From JAGVIE01 sp964520905 (lineage in GTDB: Bacteria > Bacteroidota > Ignavibacteria > UBA10030 > SZUA-254), in NCBI GenBank assembly GCA_964520905.1, contig CAZFQL010000008.1, positions 62,001-126,000 of the forward strand: DNA of 64,000 nucleotides. Direction: 5' to 3'. A model generated the notes under the pieces. It saw only the letters and a list, made by a program, of their open reading frames with translations, was not told the origin of the DNA and did no database searches. Both the position numbers and the translations under genes were made by a program. Numbering within the stretch: the first letter of the stretch is position 1; each line of letters begins with the position of its first letter. Positions 53,805-62,786 of this stretch are shown here, piece by piece.

Positions 53805-54899
53805 TTGATGAAATCGACAAAAAAGATCGGTAAATCGACAAAAGCAATTCACGCAGGAAATTCCATGCTGTCTGACTTAGGTGAAGTCTCGATGCCGATT
53901 TTCCAAAGCTCAACTTTCGCATTCCCAAGCGCAGATGAAGGCGGCTATAAAGGTTTTGCAACTGCTACAGGTATGGCGGCAATAACCACCGTGTACACTG
54001 CCCTGCTTCATCAAGGCGCACACATCGTTAGCTCAGAAACCGTTTACGGTCCATCGCGTGTGGTGCTTGAAACGATTTATGCGAAGTACGGAGTCGAATC
54101 TTCTTTCGTCGATACATCAAATCTTGAGAACATTAAAAAAGCAATCCGGCCAAACACTAAAATGATTTTCATAGAAACACCGGCAAACCCAACTATTACA
54201 ATTACAGATTTAAAAGGTGCCGCCGAGATCGTACATAAACATAAACTCCCCCTTGTTGTTGATAATACATTCGCAAGCCCGTACCTTCAACGTCCGTTTG
54301 AATTTGGAGCGGATATCATCGTACACAGCTTGACAAAATTCCTCAATGGCCACAGCGATGTGGTAGGCGGGATGATTGTTGTTAAAGATGAAAGTTATTA
54401 CAAGATGATTCGCCCCACCCTGATATCATTTGGAGGAACGATGGATCCGCATCAAGCATGGCTCGTCTTGCGTGGCATACGAACATTAGGATTGAGAGTA
54501 GAGAAAAGTCAGGAAAATGCGATGAAACTTGCGCAATTCCTGAAAATTCACCCAAAAGTTTTATGGGTTACCTACCCAGGATTACCGGAACACCCGCAGT
54601 ATGAAATCGCGAAGAAACAAATGGATGGCTTCGGCGCAATGATTGCCATTGGTGTGAAGAACGGTTTGGATGGCGGCAAGATAGTAATGAATAACGTACA
54701 GATTTTCACACTTGCAGTTTCGTTGGGCGGCGTTGAATCACTCATCGAACACCCTGCATCCATGACACATGCTTCGGTGTCAAAAGAAGAAAAAATAAAA
54801 GCCGGCATCTCCGATGAGCTGGTGCGTATAGCGGTTGGTTGCGAAGATTACGAAGACCTTCGCGACGATCTCGATCAGGCATTGAATAAGATTTCGTAA
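53805..54899 (+). CDS. Trans-sulfuration PLP enzyme lacking a 33-residue N-terminal loop
   Basis: 364 residues, a paralogue of the enzyme at 42154-43347 and alignable along the whole length except that about 33 residues are missing in frame between FPSADEG and GYKGFATATGMAA. The missing piece contains YIYTRIGNPT, whose Tyr and Arg grip the PLP phosphate of the neighbouring subunit. The Schiff-base lysine (HSLTKFLNGHSDV) and the rest are intact. Either it is an inactive or altered enzyme, or the deletion is recent or an assembly error. A terminator follows the stop. Confidence 0.85.
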   Translation: MMKSTKKIGKSTKAIHAGNSMLSDLGEVSMPIFQSSTFAFPSADEGGYKGFATATGMAAITTVYTALLHQGAHIVSSETVYGPSRVVLETIYAKYGVESSFVDTSNLENIKKAIRPNTKMIFIETPANPTITITDLKGAAEIVHKHKLPLVVDNTFASPYLQRPFEFGADIIVHSLTKFLNGHSDVVGGMIVVKDESYYKMIRPTLISFGGTMDPHQAWLVLRGIRTLGLRVEKSQENAMKLAQFLKIHPKVLWVTYPGLPEHPQYEIAKKQMDGFGAMIAIGVKNGLDGGKIVMNNVQIFTLAVSLGGVESLIEHPASMTHASVSKEEKIKAGISDELVRIAVGCEDYEDLRDDLDQALNKIS

Positions 54900-54908
54900 G
54901 AGACAGTT

Positions 54909-54959
54909 TAAACGTCCGACTTTTGTCTAAGACTTGACCAGAAAAAGTCGGACGTTTTA
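54909..54959. terminator. Bidirectional-looking terminator after the PLP enzyme gene
   Basis: TAAACGTCCGACTTTT / AAAAAGTCGGACGTTTTA with a 17-base loop; A-run before and T-run after the stem. The following stretch to 55366 has no supported gene and includes a run of ten C at 55111-55120. Confidence 0.75.
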
Positions 54960-55366
54960 CCGGGTAAAGTGAACCGCATATTTTTAGACATCGGTATAAA
55001 CGATAATGCTGATACAAACAATGTATCAAAATTATGCAATACTAAATCTAGCAAGATACAAAGACTTCAAAATCCCACCTAAAAAAATCATAACACATTC
55101 GTATAAAAATACCCCCCCCCATTGGCACTGATAACTCATTATGATACAAGGTGTTACAAGGCATCGGATTCCTAATATTATTTGTTTTTCAATAAAATAG
55201 GATATACATTGCTTTTGCTCATTCCCACGAAACGTGATAATAGAAAAAGGATATTATTAGATAAATAGAAAATTAAACTGATAACTTTCTACAAGTAAAA
55301 GAGAAGAAAAACATAGAATAATTTATTGCACAAAGAGGTGCGTGTAATGATAAAACGATTGTTAAC

Positions 55367-55442
55367 AACCCACTTGCATTCCGAGCAATCCCGTCCGTCG
55401 CTAATGCGTCTGACGGGACAGACCGGAATGAGGTGGGTTTTT
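55367..55442 (+). terminator. Large stem-loop in the leader of the propeller gene
   Basis: Nested arms AACCCAC/GTGGGTT, CATTCCG/CGGAATG and CCCGTC/GACGGG form one long interrupted hairpin followed by five T, 28 bases before the start codon at 55470. It may be a terminator, an attenuator or a repeat element; a transcript from upstream would have to read through it. Confidence 0.6.
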
Positions 55443-55469
55443 GTGTTTAATGATAATGAGAGGTGTATA

Positions 55470-56735
55470 ATGAAAAGACTCTTTAAGATAATTCTTGTCT
55501 GTATTTTCATAATAGTCATTAATCTCGATGCTCAAGAATGGGTAAAGGTAAACCCTATTTTTGATCCTCCGGGTACCTACAATACTTATCGTGGCTACTT
55601 TGTAGATGAAAAACATGGGTGGTGGGATGTTGGACTTGCGGGGCCTGGTTCTATTTGGCACACTTTAAATGGTGGGATAACATGGTCTAAGCAATTAGAT
55701 AGTAATGATGTTGGATGTTATGATATAAAGTTCATTGATACATTACATGGATGGTTTGTAGGACGGGTGTTACCTAATGACATATATAATATATTAATCA
55801 CAAAAGACGGAGGTAGAAACTGGAGTAAATATTTAACGCCTGTAATTACGTGTTTAACATTCTTTGACTCACTCAACGGCTTTGCCGGTGGTGATAGTAT
55901 CTATGCAACCACAGACGGGGGAATACATTGGGAACCGCAAAAAGTAGATTCTGGACCAAGATTTGGAATATTCGATATTTTTTTCAGTGACAGAAAGTAT
56001 GGATGGGCTGTAGGAGGAAACGCTGAAGTGTCTGATGCAGGTGTAGTTCTACACACTGTCGATAGCGGAAGGACCTGGCAGTACAGTTATCCGGCAAATC
56101 TTTTTGGTTTCAGGGTTTATTTTAAAGATTCTTTACATGGATGCATCATAGGTACGGCTTACCCAGGTATTGCGGGAGTAGTAAAGACAACAAACGATGG
56201 AGGTAAAAGCTGGTTTCTTCATTACGTGGATGTGTGGCTGAAGGATGTTGTCTTTTCAGGTGACAGCACAGGATGGGTAGTGGGTGAGTATGGATTTATC
56301 TGGCATACTACCGATAGTGGATTAAACTGGACAAGAGTTGAGAGCGGCACTACTTCTCATTTATACAGCATCTTCTTTTTCGATAATGGAAAATTAGGCT
56401 ACATATTAGGGGCATATAGTACATTGCTTAAGTATGATAAAACTGCTGGTATAAAGGAAGAACAGGCGCCCAAAGAATTATCATTACATCAAAACTACCC
56501 CAATCCATTCAATTCTCAAACAATGATTGAGTTTGACTTACCACGAAGAGAATTTATTACAATAGAAGTTTATAATATCCTCGGGCAACGAATAAAGATA
56601 TTAATTGACCGGGTTCTCGAAGCAGGGCATTACCATTTTAACTTTGATGCAAGTGGTTTATCAAGCGGGATTTATTTCTACAAAGTTAATTCTGGAAGAA
56701 ATCATCTGATTAAAAAAATGTTGTTAGTCAAATAG
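55470..56735 (+). CDS. Secreted seven-bladed propeller protein with T9SS sorting domain
   Basis: 421 residues from the ATG at 55470 (GAGAGGTG upstream, signal peptide ends near VINLDAQ); the longer frame from 55326 runs through the stem-loop. I count seven YCF48-like repeats (HGWWDVG ... DGGRNW ... YGWAVGGN ... TGWVVGEYGFIWHTTDSGLNW, listed in part), enough for one propeller. The last 80 residues are a type A sorting domain (NYPNPFNSQTMIEFDLP, SSGIYFYKVNSG, KKMLLVK). It is a smaller relative of the protein at 23884-27105. Confidence 0.9.
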   Translation: MKRLFKIILVCIFIIVINLDAQEWVKVNPIFDPPGTYNTYRGYFVDEKHGWWDVGLAGPGSIWHTLNGGITWSKQLDSNDVGCYDIKFIDTLHGWFVGRVLPNDIYNILITKDGGRNWSKYLTPVITCLTFFDSLNGFAGGDSIYATTDGGIHWEPQKVDSGPRFGIFDIFFSDRKYGWAVGGNAEVSDAGVVLHTVDSGRTWQYSYPANLFGFRVYFKDSLHGCIIGTAYPGIAGVVKTTNDGGKSWFLHYVDVWLKDVVFSGDSTGWVVGEYGFIWHTTDSGLNWTRVESGTTSHLYSIFFFDNGKLGYILGAYSTLLKYDKTAGIKEEQAPKELSLHQNYPNPFNSQTMIEFDLPRREFITIEVYNILGQRIKILIDRVLEAGHYHFNFDASGLSSGIYFYKVNSGRNHLIKKMLLVK

Positions 56736-56755
56736 TAATTTTCTTCAGTGTGCTT

Positions 56756-56804
56756 AGAACTCCGACTTCTATCTTGGTATCGCTCGGTAAGAAGTCGTAG
56801 TTCT
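56756..56804 (+). terminator. Hairpin after the propeller gene
   Basis: AGAACTCCGACTTCT / AGAAGTCGTAGTTCT, 15-base arms with one mismatch and a 19-base loop, 20 bases after the stop; only a short T-rich tail (TTCTTCC). Confidence 0.55.
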
Positions 56805-56932
56805 TCCATGTAAAAAGTGAATTATACTCCGTTCATTTTCTCCTTTGAATCCTTCGCTTCATTTCCTGCATCAAATCAACAGATTACTAACATATTCTTA
56901 GATTTTAATATTTATTGCAGAAAAGGAATTAT

Positions 56933-57277
56933 ATGCTTCAAACCAATCTTACTCATCTAACATCTGAAGAAAAATTCAATCAAACATTAACAGAAAACGA
57001 AAACGTTATGGTCTGCTGCGGCAGAATGGGACCAATGTGCATCCCTGTTTACGAAGCGATGGAAGAACTCGAACCGACTTACAAGCACATCAAATTCGCA
57101 GATATGGAATTTGATTCACTCACAGGAAATATAATTCGCAGTCTGCCTGAAACAAAGAATTTCAACGGTTTGCCTTTTACGGTTTACTTCAAAAATGGAA
57201 AAGTTGCAAAAGCAACAAGCAGTATCCAATCGATGGATCAGATAACCAAAATATTAGATTCGAATTTTAAAAAGTAA
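56933..57277 (+). CDS. Thioredoxin-like protein with widely spaced cysteines
   Basis: 114 residues from the ATG at 56933 (AAAGGAATT upstream). The fold is thioredoxin-like (FADMEFDSLTGNIIRSLPETK, GLPFTVYFKNGKV with the cis-Pro region), but the usual WCGPC is replaced by MVCCGRMGPMCIPV, with cysteines seven apart. It lies 13 bases before a thioredoxin reductase gene, which is probably its partner. A disulfide reductase for a special substrate or a peroxide-reducing role is likely. Confidence 0.8.
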   Translation: MLQTNLTHLTSEEKFNQTLTENENVMVCCGRMGPMCIPVYEAMEELEPTYKHIKFADMEFDSLTGNIIRSLPETKNFNGLPFTVYFKNGKVAKATSSIQSMDQITKILDSNFKK

Positions 57278-57290
57278 GCGTTGATTACTT

Positions 57291-58295
57291 ATGAACGACA
57301 ATCACTATGATGTTATCGTGATCGGCGCGGGCCCCGCCGGCTTAACCGCCGGCATTTATCTTGCACGCGGGAAAATGAAGACGCTTATTCTGAATGAAGG
57401 AACCGTTGGCGGGCAGATGGTTCTGACGCACGAGATTGCAAATTATCCCGGCATCGAAAAGATCAGCGGGTTTCAACTCGCACGCACTATGAAGGCACAG
57501 GCGCTTAGCTTCGGCTGCACTATAAAATCGAATATCCATATCACCAAACTCGAAGTTAAAAGCAATATTAAATCTGTTGAAATCAATGGGAAGGACACAT
57601 ACACTGCGGATACTGTCATCCTTGCTACTGGCGGAAAGTCGAGAACGCTGAACGTTCCCGGTGAAGAAGAATTTAAAGGCAAAGGAATTTCTTATTGTGC
57701 AACATGCGATGGTGATTTCTTTCAGGATAAGAATATCATCGTTGTTGGTGGCGGCAATTCTGCTCTCGAAGAAGCTGTATCGCTGACGAAGTATGCAAAT
57801 TCCGTAACGATAGTACATCAGTTCGATCACTTCCAGGCATTCCCTCACGCGGTTGAAGAAGCGAAGAGCAACCCGAAGATCCGCTTTCTCATGGAATCGA
57901 AAATTACAGAGTTCAATGGAACAGAAAAATTAGAGATGGTTCGGATTCAGCATCAGGTGACAAGAGAGGTCACCGCGATGGCAGTGGAAGGCGTGTTTAT
58001 CCTCATCGGCTATGAACCGAGCACGCAAAAGCTCAAAGGGATTGTCGCGCTCAACGAGAGAAACGAAATAATTGTCGATGATCACTTGCAGACAAACATC
58101 ACCGGTGTGTATGCCGCAGGCGATTCAATCACGAAACGGTACCGGCAAATTACGACGGCGGTTGCCGACGGCACTATCGCCGCTTTGAGCGCAATGGATT
58201 ATATCAACAACCGAAAAGTGAAACCCGCGGCAGAGCCATCCCAACTAAAAGCAGTGCTTCAGCATTACGATATACAAGCTGTTATTGAAAAGTAA
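57291..58295 (+). CDS. trxB: Thioredoxin reductase (FAD/NAD(P)H disulfide oxidoreductase)
   Basis: 334 residues, normal length. FAD-binding GAGPAGLTAGIYLARG at the start, redox-active CATC in SYCATCDGDFF, NAD(P)H-binding GGGNSALEEAVSL and the FAD-contact GVYAAGDSI near the end. It reduces a thioredoxin-like partner, probably the adjacent 56933 product. A 180-base region with a strong promoter follows, leading to cydAB. Confidence 0.93.
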   Translation: MNDNHYDVIVIGAGPAGLTAGIYLARGKMKTLILNEGTVGGQMVLTHEIANYPGIEKISGFQLARTMKAQALSFGCTIKSNIHITKLEVKSNIKSVEINGKDTYTADTVILATGGKSRTLNVPGEEEFKGKGISYCATCDGDFFQDKNIIVVGGGNSALEEAVSLTKYANSVTIVHQFDHFQAFPHAVEEAKSNPKIRFLMESKITEFNGTEKLEMVRIQHQVTREVTAMAVEGVFILIGYEPSTQKLKGIVALNERNEIIVDDHLQTNITGVYAAGDSITKRYRQITTAVADGTIAALSAMDYINNRKVKPAAEPSQLKAVLQHYDIQAVIEK

Positions 58296-58380
58296 CGAAA
58301 GAAAGCGCACTTCCTTTATTTTTGGGAGTTACGGGAGGAAGAAAAACACGAAACATAATTAAATTCCATCCTTGTGAATA

Positions 58381-58395
58381 ATGATTGTCAATCAT
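58381..58395. promoter_or_regulatory. 7-1-7 palindrome upstream of cydAB
   Basis: ATGATTG-T-CAATCAT, perfect arms, centred about 52 bases upstream of the predicted start site. The 7-1-7 shape is that of Fur-family sites; an Fnr-like site would need a TTGAT-N4-ATCAA core, which is not present. Confidence 0.5.
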
Positions 58396-58404
58396 CTCCA
58401 TCGT

Positions 58405-58433
58405 TTGCATTAACAAATCATTATACTTATAAT
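58405..58433 (+). promoter_or_regulatory. Sigma-70-type promoter of cydAB
   Basis: TTGCAT (58405-58410), 17-base spacer, TATAAT (58428-58433); start near 58440, 36 bases before the ATG at 58476. Confidence 0.75.
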
Positions 58434-58475
58434 AATAAAAATCTCATATTGCTGATTCATTAAGGGTAACTATAT

Positions 58476-59807
58476 ATGGATGCTCTTTTCATTGACAGGC
58501 TCCAATTCGCTTTTACGATTTCATTCCATTACTTATTCCCCCAGCTCACGATGGGGCTTGCTCTGCTTATTGTAATTCTGAAATATCTTGCAATCAAAAA
58601 GAAAAGCGAGCATTATAACAATGCCGCCCGCTTTTGGGCAAAGATTTTCGGAATCAATTTCGCTGTGGGCGTTGTAACCGGCATACCTATGGAATTTCAA
58701 TTCGGAACGAACTGGGCGCAATTCTCCACATTCGCGGGCGGCGTTATCGGACAAACACTTGCCATGGAAGGAATGTTCGCTTTCTTCCTCGAATCAAGTT
58801 TTTTAGGACTCTTCCTTTATGGCGAGAAAAAGTTGGGACAAACCGGGCATCTCATTACGGCAATTCTCATCTTCCTCGGCTCATGGCTTTCAGGTTACTT
58901 TATAATAGCTACCAATGCATGGATGCAGCACCCGGTCGGTTACGCCCTCTCGCCCGATGGCTCGGTTCATCTTACAAGTTTCTGGGAATTGGTCTTGAAC
59001 CCGTGGGCACTCTCGCAATACGCTCACAATATGATTGGCGCGGTGGTTACGGCTGCGTTCGTGATGATGTCGGTGGGCGCTTACTATCTTCTTGCCAAAA
59101 GAGATACTGAGTATGGAAAAACATTTATTCGTATCGGTATGGCGGCTGGATTGATTGCTTCTCTTCTCCTCGCATATCCGACAGGTGATTTTGAGGCAAA
59201 GAATGTCGCAACTCATCAAGGCGCAAAATTTGCCGCGATGGAAGGATTGTTCGAAACAAAACAGGGCGCCGAACTTGTCATTATTGGACAACCGGATATG
59301 GAAAAACTCCGACTCGATAATCCACTGCATATCCCGAAACTTCTCAGCTTTTTAACTTATAACAGATGGAATGCAGAAGTTAAAGGATTAGATGCATTCC
59401 CGCGCGAACATTGGCCCGATAATGTCCCACTTCTCTACTATGGCTATCACATCATGGTCGGTTTAGGAACAATATTTATCGCGATAATGCTTCTTTCTAT
59501 TTTTCTTTATTGGAAGAAAAAACTTTTTGAGTCACGCTGGGCATTATGGATTTTATTTTTGAGCTTTCCATTTCCCTACATCGCGAACACCGCCGGATGG
59601 ATGACTGCTGAAGTCGGCAGACAGCCTTGGCTTGTGTACGGATTGATGCGAACATCGGAAGGAATCTCACCTACAGTATCGGCAGGCAACGGACTTTTCA
59701 CTCTGCTCGGTTTTATAGGAATGTACTTCGTACTCGGAGTATTATTCCTCTTCCTTGTCGTCCGCACGATCAATAACGGTCCATCATTAACCACCGAATC
59801 GCATTAA
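58476..59807 (+). CDS. cydA: Cytochrome bd ubiquinol oxidase subunit I
   Basis: 443 residues, the short Q-loop type. Haem and proton-path residues are visible: His18 in ISFHYLFPQ, the Glu pair in AMEGMFAFFLESSFLG, the haem b558 His in YAHNMIGA, and the Met in GWMTAEVGRQPW. It oxidises quinol and reduces O2 to water with high affinity in the inner membrane. Subunit II follows after 14 bases. Neighbouring thioredoxin and rubrerythrin genes point to low-oxygen or oxidative-stress use. Confidence 0.96.
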   Translation: MDALFIDRLQFAFTISFHYLFPQLTMGLALLIVILKYLAIKKKSEHYNNAARFWAKIFGINFAVGVVTGIPMEFQFGTNWAQFSTFAGGVIGQTLAMEGMFAFFLESSFLGLFLYGEKKLGQTGHLITAILIFLGSWLSGYFIIATNAWMQHPVGYALSPDGSVHLTSFWELVLNPWALSQYAHNMIGAVVTAAFVMMSVGAYYLLAKRDTEYGKTFIRIGMAAGLIASLLLAYPTGDFEAKNVATHQGAKFAAMEGLFETKQGAELVIIGQPDMEKLRLDNPLHIPKLLSFLTYNRWNAEVKGLDAFPREHWPDNVPLLYYGYHIMVGLGTIFIAIMLLSIFLYWKKKLFESRWALWILFLSFPFPYIANTAGWMTAEVGRQPWLVYGLMRTSEGISPTVSAGNGLFTLLGFIGMYFVLGVLFLFLVVRTINNGPSLTTESH

Positions 59808-59821
59808 GAGAGGAAATGATC

Positions 59822-60868
59822 ATGGAGATATTATGGTTTTGTATCGTGGCTTTTATGCTCGCAATGTACGTCGTACTCGACGGATTCGATATAGGTGTTG
59901 GAATAATTCACCGTCTCATCGGTAAAACAGAATCCGAACGAAGTCTTCTTATTAAAGCAATCGGTCCCGTGTGGGATGGAAATGAAGTTTGGCTCATAGC
60001 CGCAGGCGGAACTCTCTACTTTGCATTTCCAAAATTGTATGCGTCAAGCTTCAGTGGATTCTATCTGCCGCTCATAATTATTCTATGGCTCTTGATGATG
60101 AGAGGTATAGGGATTGAATTCCGCCATCTGATCCATAACACGATGTGGAAATCTTTTTGGGACAGCGTCTTTTCGTTTGCGAGCATTTTACTTTCAATTT
60201 TCTTTGGCGCTGCGCTTGGTAATGTTATTCGCGGTGTTCCATTGAATCAGGATGGATATTTCTTTGAACCGTTATGGACAACATTCACTGTCGTTCCTGA
60301 ATCCGGCATCCTCGATTGGTTCACCGTAATCATGGGATTGGTAGCATTCTCCACGCTAACTTCTCACGGAGCGAATTACATCGCTATGAAAACCGATGGT
60401 GAATTACAAAAGCGCGCTCGTGGTGTGGCAAGAATCTCCTGGTGGGCAGTTTTACTCCTTTCCGCTGGTGCTATAATTGCAACAACAGCAATTCATCCGG
60501 ATGTCTGGAAAAATTATGCCAACTATCCATTGGGAAATATTTTCCCAATCGCAGGATTCGTCAGTCTGGCAGGAATGTTCTTCTATTCAAAATCCGGAAG
60601 GGATGCACGGGCATTTATTTCATCATCGATCTTCATTGCATCGATGCTGTCTGCAACTGCATTCGGATTATACCCGAATCTCCTCACAGCTTCAACCGAT
60701 CCGAACTATTCCATTACCGTCTTCAACGCCATCGCGCCCGAGTATGGACTTAGTGTTGGAATAATCTGGTGGATTTTTGGATTAGTCCTGACGACGGGGT
60801 ACTTTATTTACGTTTACCGCTCGTTCAGGGGAAAAGTAAGCGTTTCGAGCGAGGATGCGGGATATTGA
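59822..60868 (+). CDS. cydB: Cytochrome bd ubiquinol oxidase subunit II
   Basis: 348 residues from the ATG at 59822 (AGAGAGGA 7 bases upstream; ATG 59816 is too close). Eight or so membrane helices, with the family start MYVVLDGFDIGVGIIH, GPVWDGNEVWLI and FRHLIHNTMWKSFWD. It forms the heterodimer with CydA. Followed by an interspersed inverted repeat (60875-60924). Confidence 0.95.
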   Translation: MEILWFCIVAFMLAMYVVLDGFDIGVGIIHRLIGKTESERSLLIKAIGPVWDGNEVWLIAAGGTLYFAFPKLYASSFSGFYLPLIIILWLLMMRGIGIEFRHLIHNTMWKSFWDSVFSFASILLSIFFGAALGNVIRGVPLNQDGYFFEPLWTTFTVVPESGILDWFTVIMGLVAFSTLTSHGANYIAMKTDGELQKRARGVARISWWAVLLLSAGAIIATTAIHPDVWKNYANYPLGNIFPIAGFVSLAGMFFYSKSGRDARAFISSSIFIASMLSATAFGLYPNLLTASTDPNYSITVFNAIAPEYGLSVGIIWWIFGLVLTTGYFIYVYRSFRGKVSVSSEDAGY

Positions 60869-60874
60869 TACCGT

Positions 60875-60924
60875 TCGTCATTTTGTCGGATTGTTTCGGT
60901 CGCTTCACTCCCTCACAATGACGA
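60875..60924. repeat. Interspersed inverted repeat, TCGTCATT/AATGACGA
   Basis: TCGTCATT (60875-60882) and AATGACGA (60917-60924) enclose CGGTCGCTTCACTCCCTCA-like sequence. Related elements are at 61816-61929 and 63270-63297; they share a GTCATTCTGA-type end and an AGATTCTTC-type core. Confidence 0.55.
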
Positions 60925-61044
60925 TAACATACTAATTGACATTTGTTCAGCCAATTCTTAAGTTACTATTGGTCTCCTATCAGACCGTAACTACAACTAA
61001 GTCGGATTTTTTATCATACATTTTTTCTGAAAGGAGGAGAAAGT

Positions 61045-61707
61045 ATGAACCGCAAAAAAATCACTTCGGTTGTGAAAAGCAAACCGCTTTCCATCATTCC
61101 AATCACTATATCAATCGCGCTTATATTTCTCTTCGGTTGTCAGAAAACTGCCGATGAGAAAAATGAAGTTAAGTCGTCAATCACCGCAGAGAACCTTCAA
61201 ACGGCATACTCGAAAGAGGTGAACAGGTATAAGATGTACATGGCATTTTCCGCCCGTGCCGAAAAAGATAAGATGAAACAAATCGCGCGCTTGTACCGGG
61301 CTATCGCACGCTCCGAAGAAATACACAGCTTATGCAACCTTAAACTTCTGCACAGTCTTGGAGTAGATCCAAAACCGCCGGTGGACGAGTACATAACGGT
61401 TGGAACGACGCCTCAAACATTGAAGATGGCGCTCAGCATGGAAGACATCGAATACGGAACGATGTATAAGAACATGATACGCTGTGCCGAGGTTGAACGT
61501 CACGCAGATTGCGTCAAACTTCTAAAGGCGATACAAGATGCGGAAAGCAAGCACGCCGAGCTTCTCCGCTACGCGATATACAAAGGTAAGGAGATGCCCG
61601 TGCTGCAATATTCGGTGTGTAAGGAGTGCGGCTATCTGCTGACTACTGAGCAGACGGATGAATGTCCGGTATGCAAAGCCAAACGCGATACGTTTGAGAA
61701 ATTGTGA
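61045..61707 (+). CDS. Lipid-anchored rubrerythrin
   Basis: 220 residues. A hydrophobic N-terminus ends in lipobox LFGC (Cys35), an unusual addition for rubrerythrin. The ferritin-like domain carries the diiron ligands in KEVNRYKMYM, ARSEEIHSL and ECxAE-like ERHADCVK ... DAESKHAELL, and a C-terminal rubredoxin-like site has CKECG and CPVC. Rubrerythrins reduce H2O2 with electrons from rubredoxin-type donors. AAAGGAGG precedes the ATG. The lipobox would put it in the periplasm next to the bd oxidase. Confidence 0.85.
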   Translation: MNRKKITSVVKSKPLSIIPITISIALIFLFGCQKTADEKNEVKSSITAENLQTAYSKEVNRYKMYMAFSARAEKDKMKQIARLYRAIARSEEIHSLCNLKLLHSLGVDPKPPVDEYITVGTTPQTLKMALSMEDIEYGTMYKNMIRCAEVERHADCVKLLKAIQDAESKHAELLRYAIYKGKEMPVLQYSVCKECGYLLTTEQTDECPVCKAKRDTFEKL

Positions 61708-61815
61708 GTAAGCATAACCGACAAATGTCGTCATACTGAACTGGGGTTCAACATCTAAGCAAACCAATCTTCTTTGCAAGGTTTGGATCCCGGGGGTTAT
61801 CTAAAAAGAAAGGAT

Positions 61816-61929
61816 TGTCATTCTGATACCGTCCCGATTTTTTCGGGACGGGAGAAGAATCTTGAAACTATATTGAAATGAAAGATTCTTCGGTCATCCC
61901 GCAAAATGCGGGACTCCCTCAGAATGACA
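61816..61929. repeat. Interspersed inverted repeat with TGTCATTCTGA ends
   Basis: TGTCATTCTGA (61816-61826) and TCAGAATGACA (61919-61929) bound the element; inside are CGTCCCGA/TCGGGACG and CCCGCAAAATGCGGG hairpins and two AGATTCTTC-type motifs. The whole 61708-62069 gap contains no gene. Confidence 0.7.
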
Positions 61930-62069
61930 GTAAAATTACTTTTTAGTCAGCCCCGGGATAACGTTAGGGGATTGGTTTGACTTTCACTCAACCAACACTT
62001 ATATTTCTTCCCAATACAAAAACACGAAAAACAGTCAGACACATAAACCATATTCACTACGAGGATAAC

Positions 62070-62684
62070 ATGAAAAAAATAATTCTCTATATCAGTCTCT
62101 TAATCATTGCGGCGCCGTTTCTCGCCGTCGCACAGCAAACCGTGAAGGAACCATCAACGGAGAAATCTTTTCCGGCGGAAGTTAAATTCAAATATGCAGA
62201 TAAAGATTACGCGCTTACGCTCACCGGGCTCACCGTGCGGAAGAAGTTGTTCTTCAAAGTTTACGGCATAGCGCATTACACGCAGGATGCCGCCAAGACG
62301 GGCAGTGAAGCGGATGCGTTCAAGCAAGTGCTAACCGACGGGAAAGCAAAACAAATCACGATGGATTTTGCACGCGATGTTGAAGCGGCAAAAATAAAAG
62401 GCGCGTACACCGACGGCTTCAAGGAACATGCTTCTGCCGAGGAACTGCAAAAGATACAGCCGATGATCGACAAGTTCATTGGGTATTTTACGAAGGATGT
62501 AAAAGAGAACGACCAGTTCATACTCCGATGGCTGCCCGGCGGTACGGTTGTGGCGATACTTCAAGGCGAGGAGAAACCTGCGATCACGAATGAATTATTC
62601 ACTCGAACACTCTGGTCGATTTGGTTTGGCAAAAGCTCGATTGTCGATAGAGATGAGTTGGTAGAAAAGATTGTGGGAAAGTAA
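62070..62684 (+). CDS. Secreted chalcone-isomerase-like protein
   Basis: 204 residues from the ATG at 62070 (GAGGATAAC upstream; signal peptide ends near AVAQQ); the frame extended to 61977 has no ribosome site. The mature domain matches the bacterial chalcone-isomerase-like group: KYADKDYALTLTGLTVRKKL, FKVYGIAHYTQDA, and the tail LQGEEKPAITNELFTRTLW. These are periplasmic fatty-acid-binding-fold proteins and not plant isomerases. The last third has a 72-base copy at 63182-63253. Confidence 0.85.
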   Translation: MKKIILYISLLIIAAPFLAVAQQTVKEPSTEKSFPAEVKFKYADKDYALTLTGLTVRKKLFFKVYGIAHYTQDAAKTGSEADAFKQVLTDGKAKQITMDFARDVEAAKIKGAYTDGFKEHASAEELQKIQPMIDKFIGYFTKDVKENDQFILRWLPGGTVVAILQGEEKPAITNELFTRTLWSIWFGKSSIVDRDELVEKIVGK

Positions 62685-62786
62685 CGGAACCAAACTTCTG
62701 AAAAGAAAATGAATCTAAAAGGATAATTACGAGATATGTCGTTATTACAAATATCAGGTAGCTTTGCTTTGCGCGATAGTTAGTTT

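Noticed and set aside
55111..55120. Run of ten C as a possible phase-variation tract
   Set aside because: No open frame crosses it and no promoter elements are correctly placed around it.
55120..55145. TTGGCACTGATAACTCATT as a further sigma-54 promoter
   Set aside because: The -24 part fits but the TTGC of the -12 element is missing.
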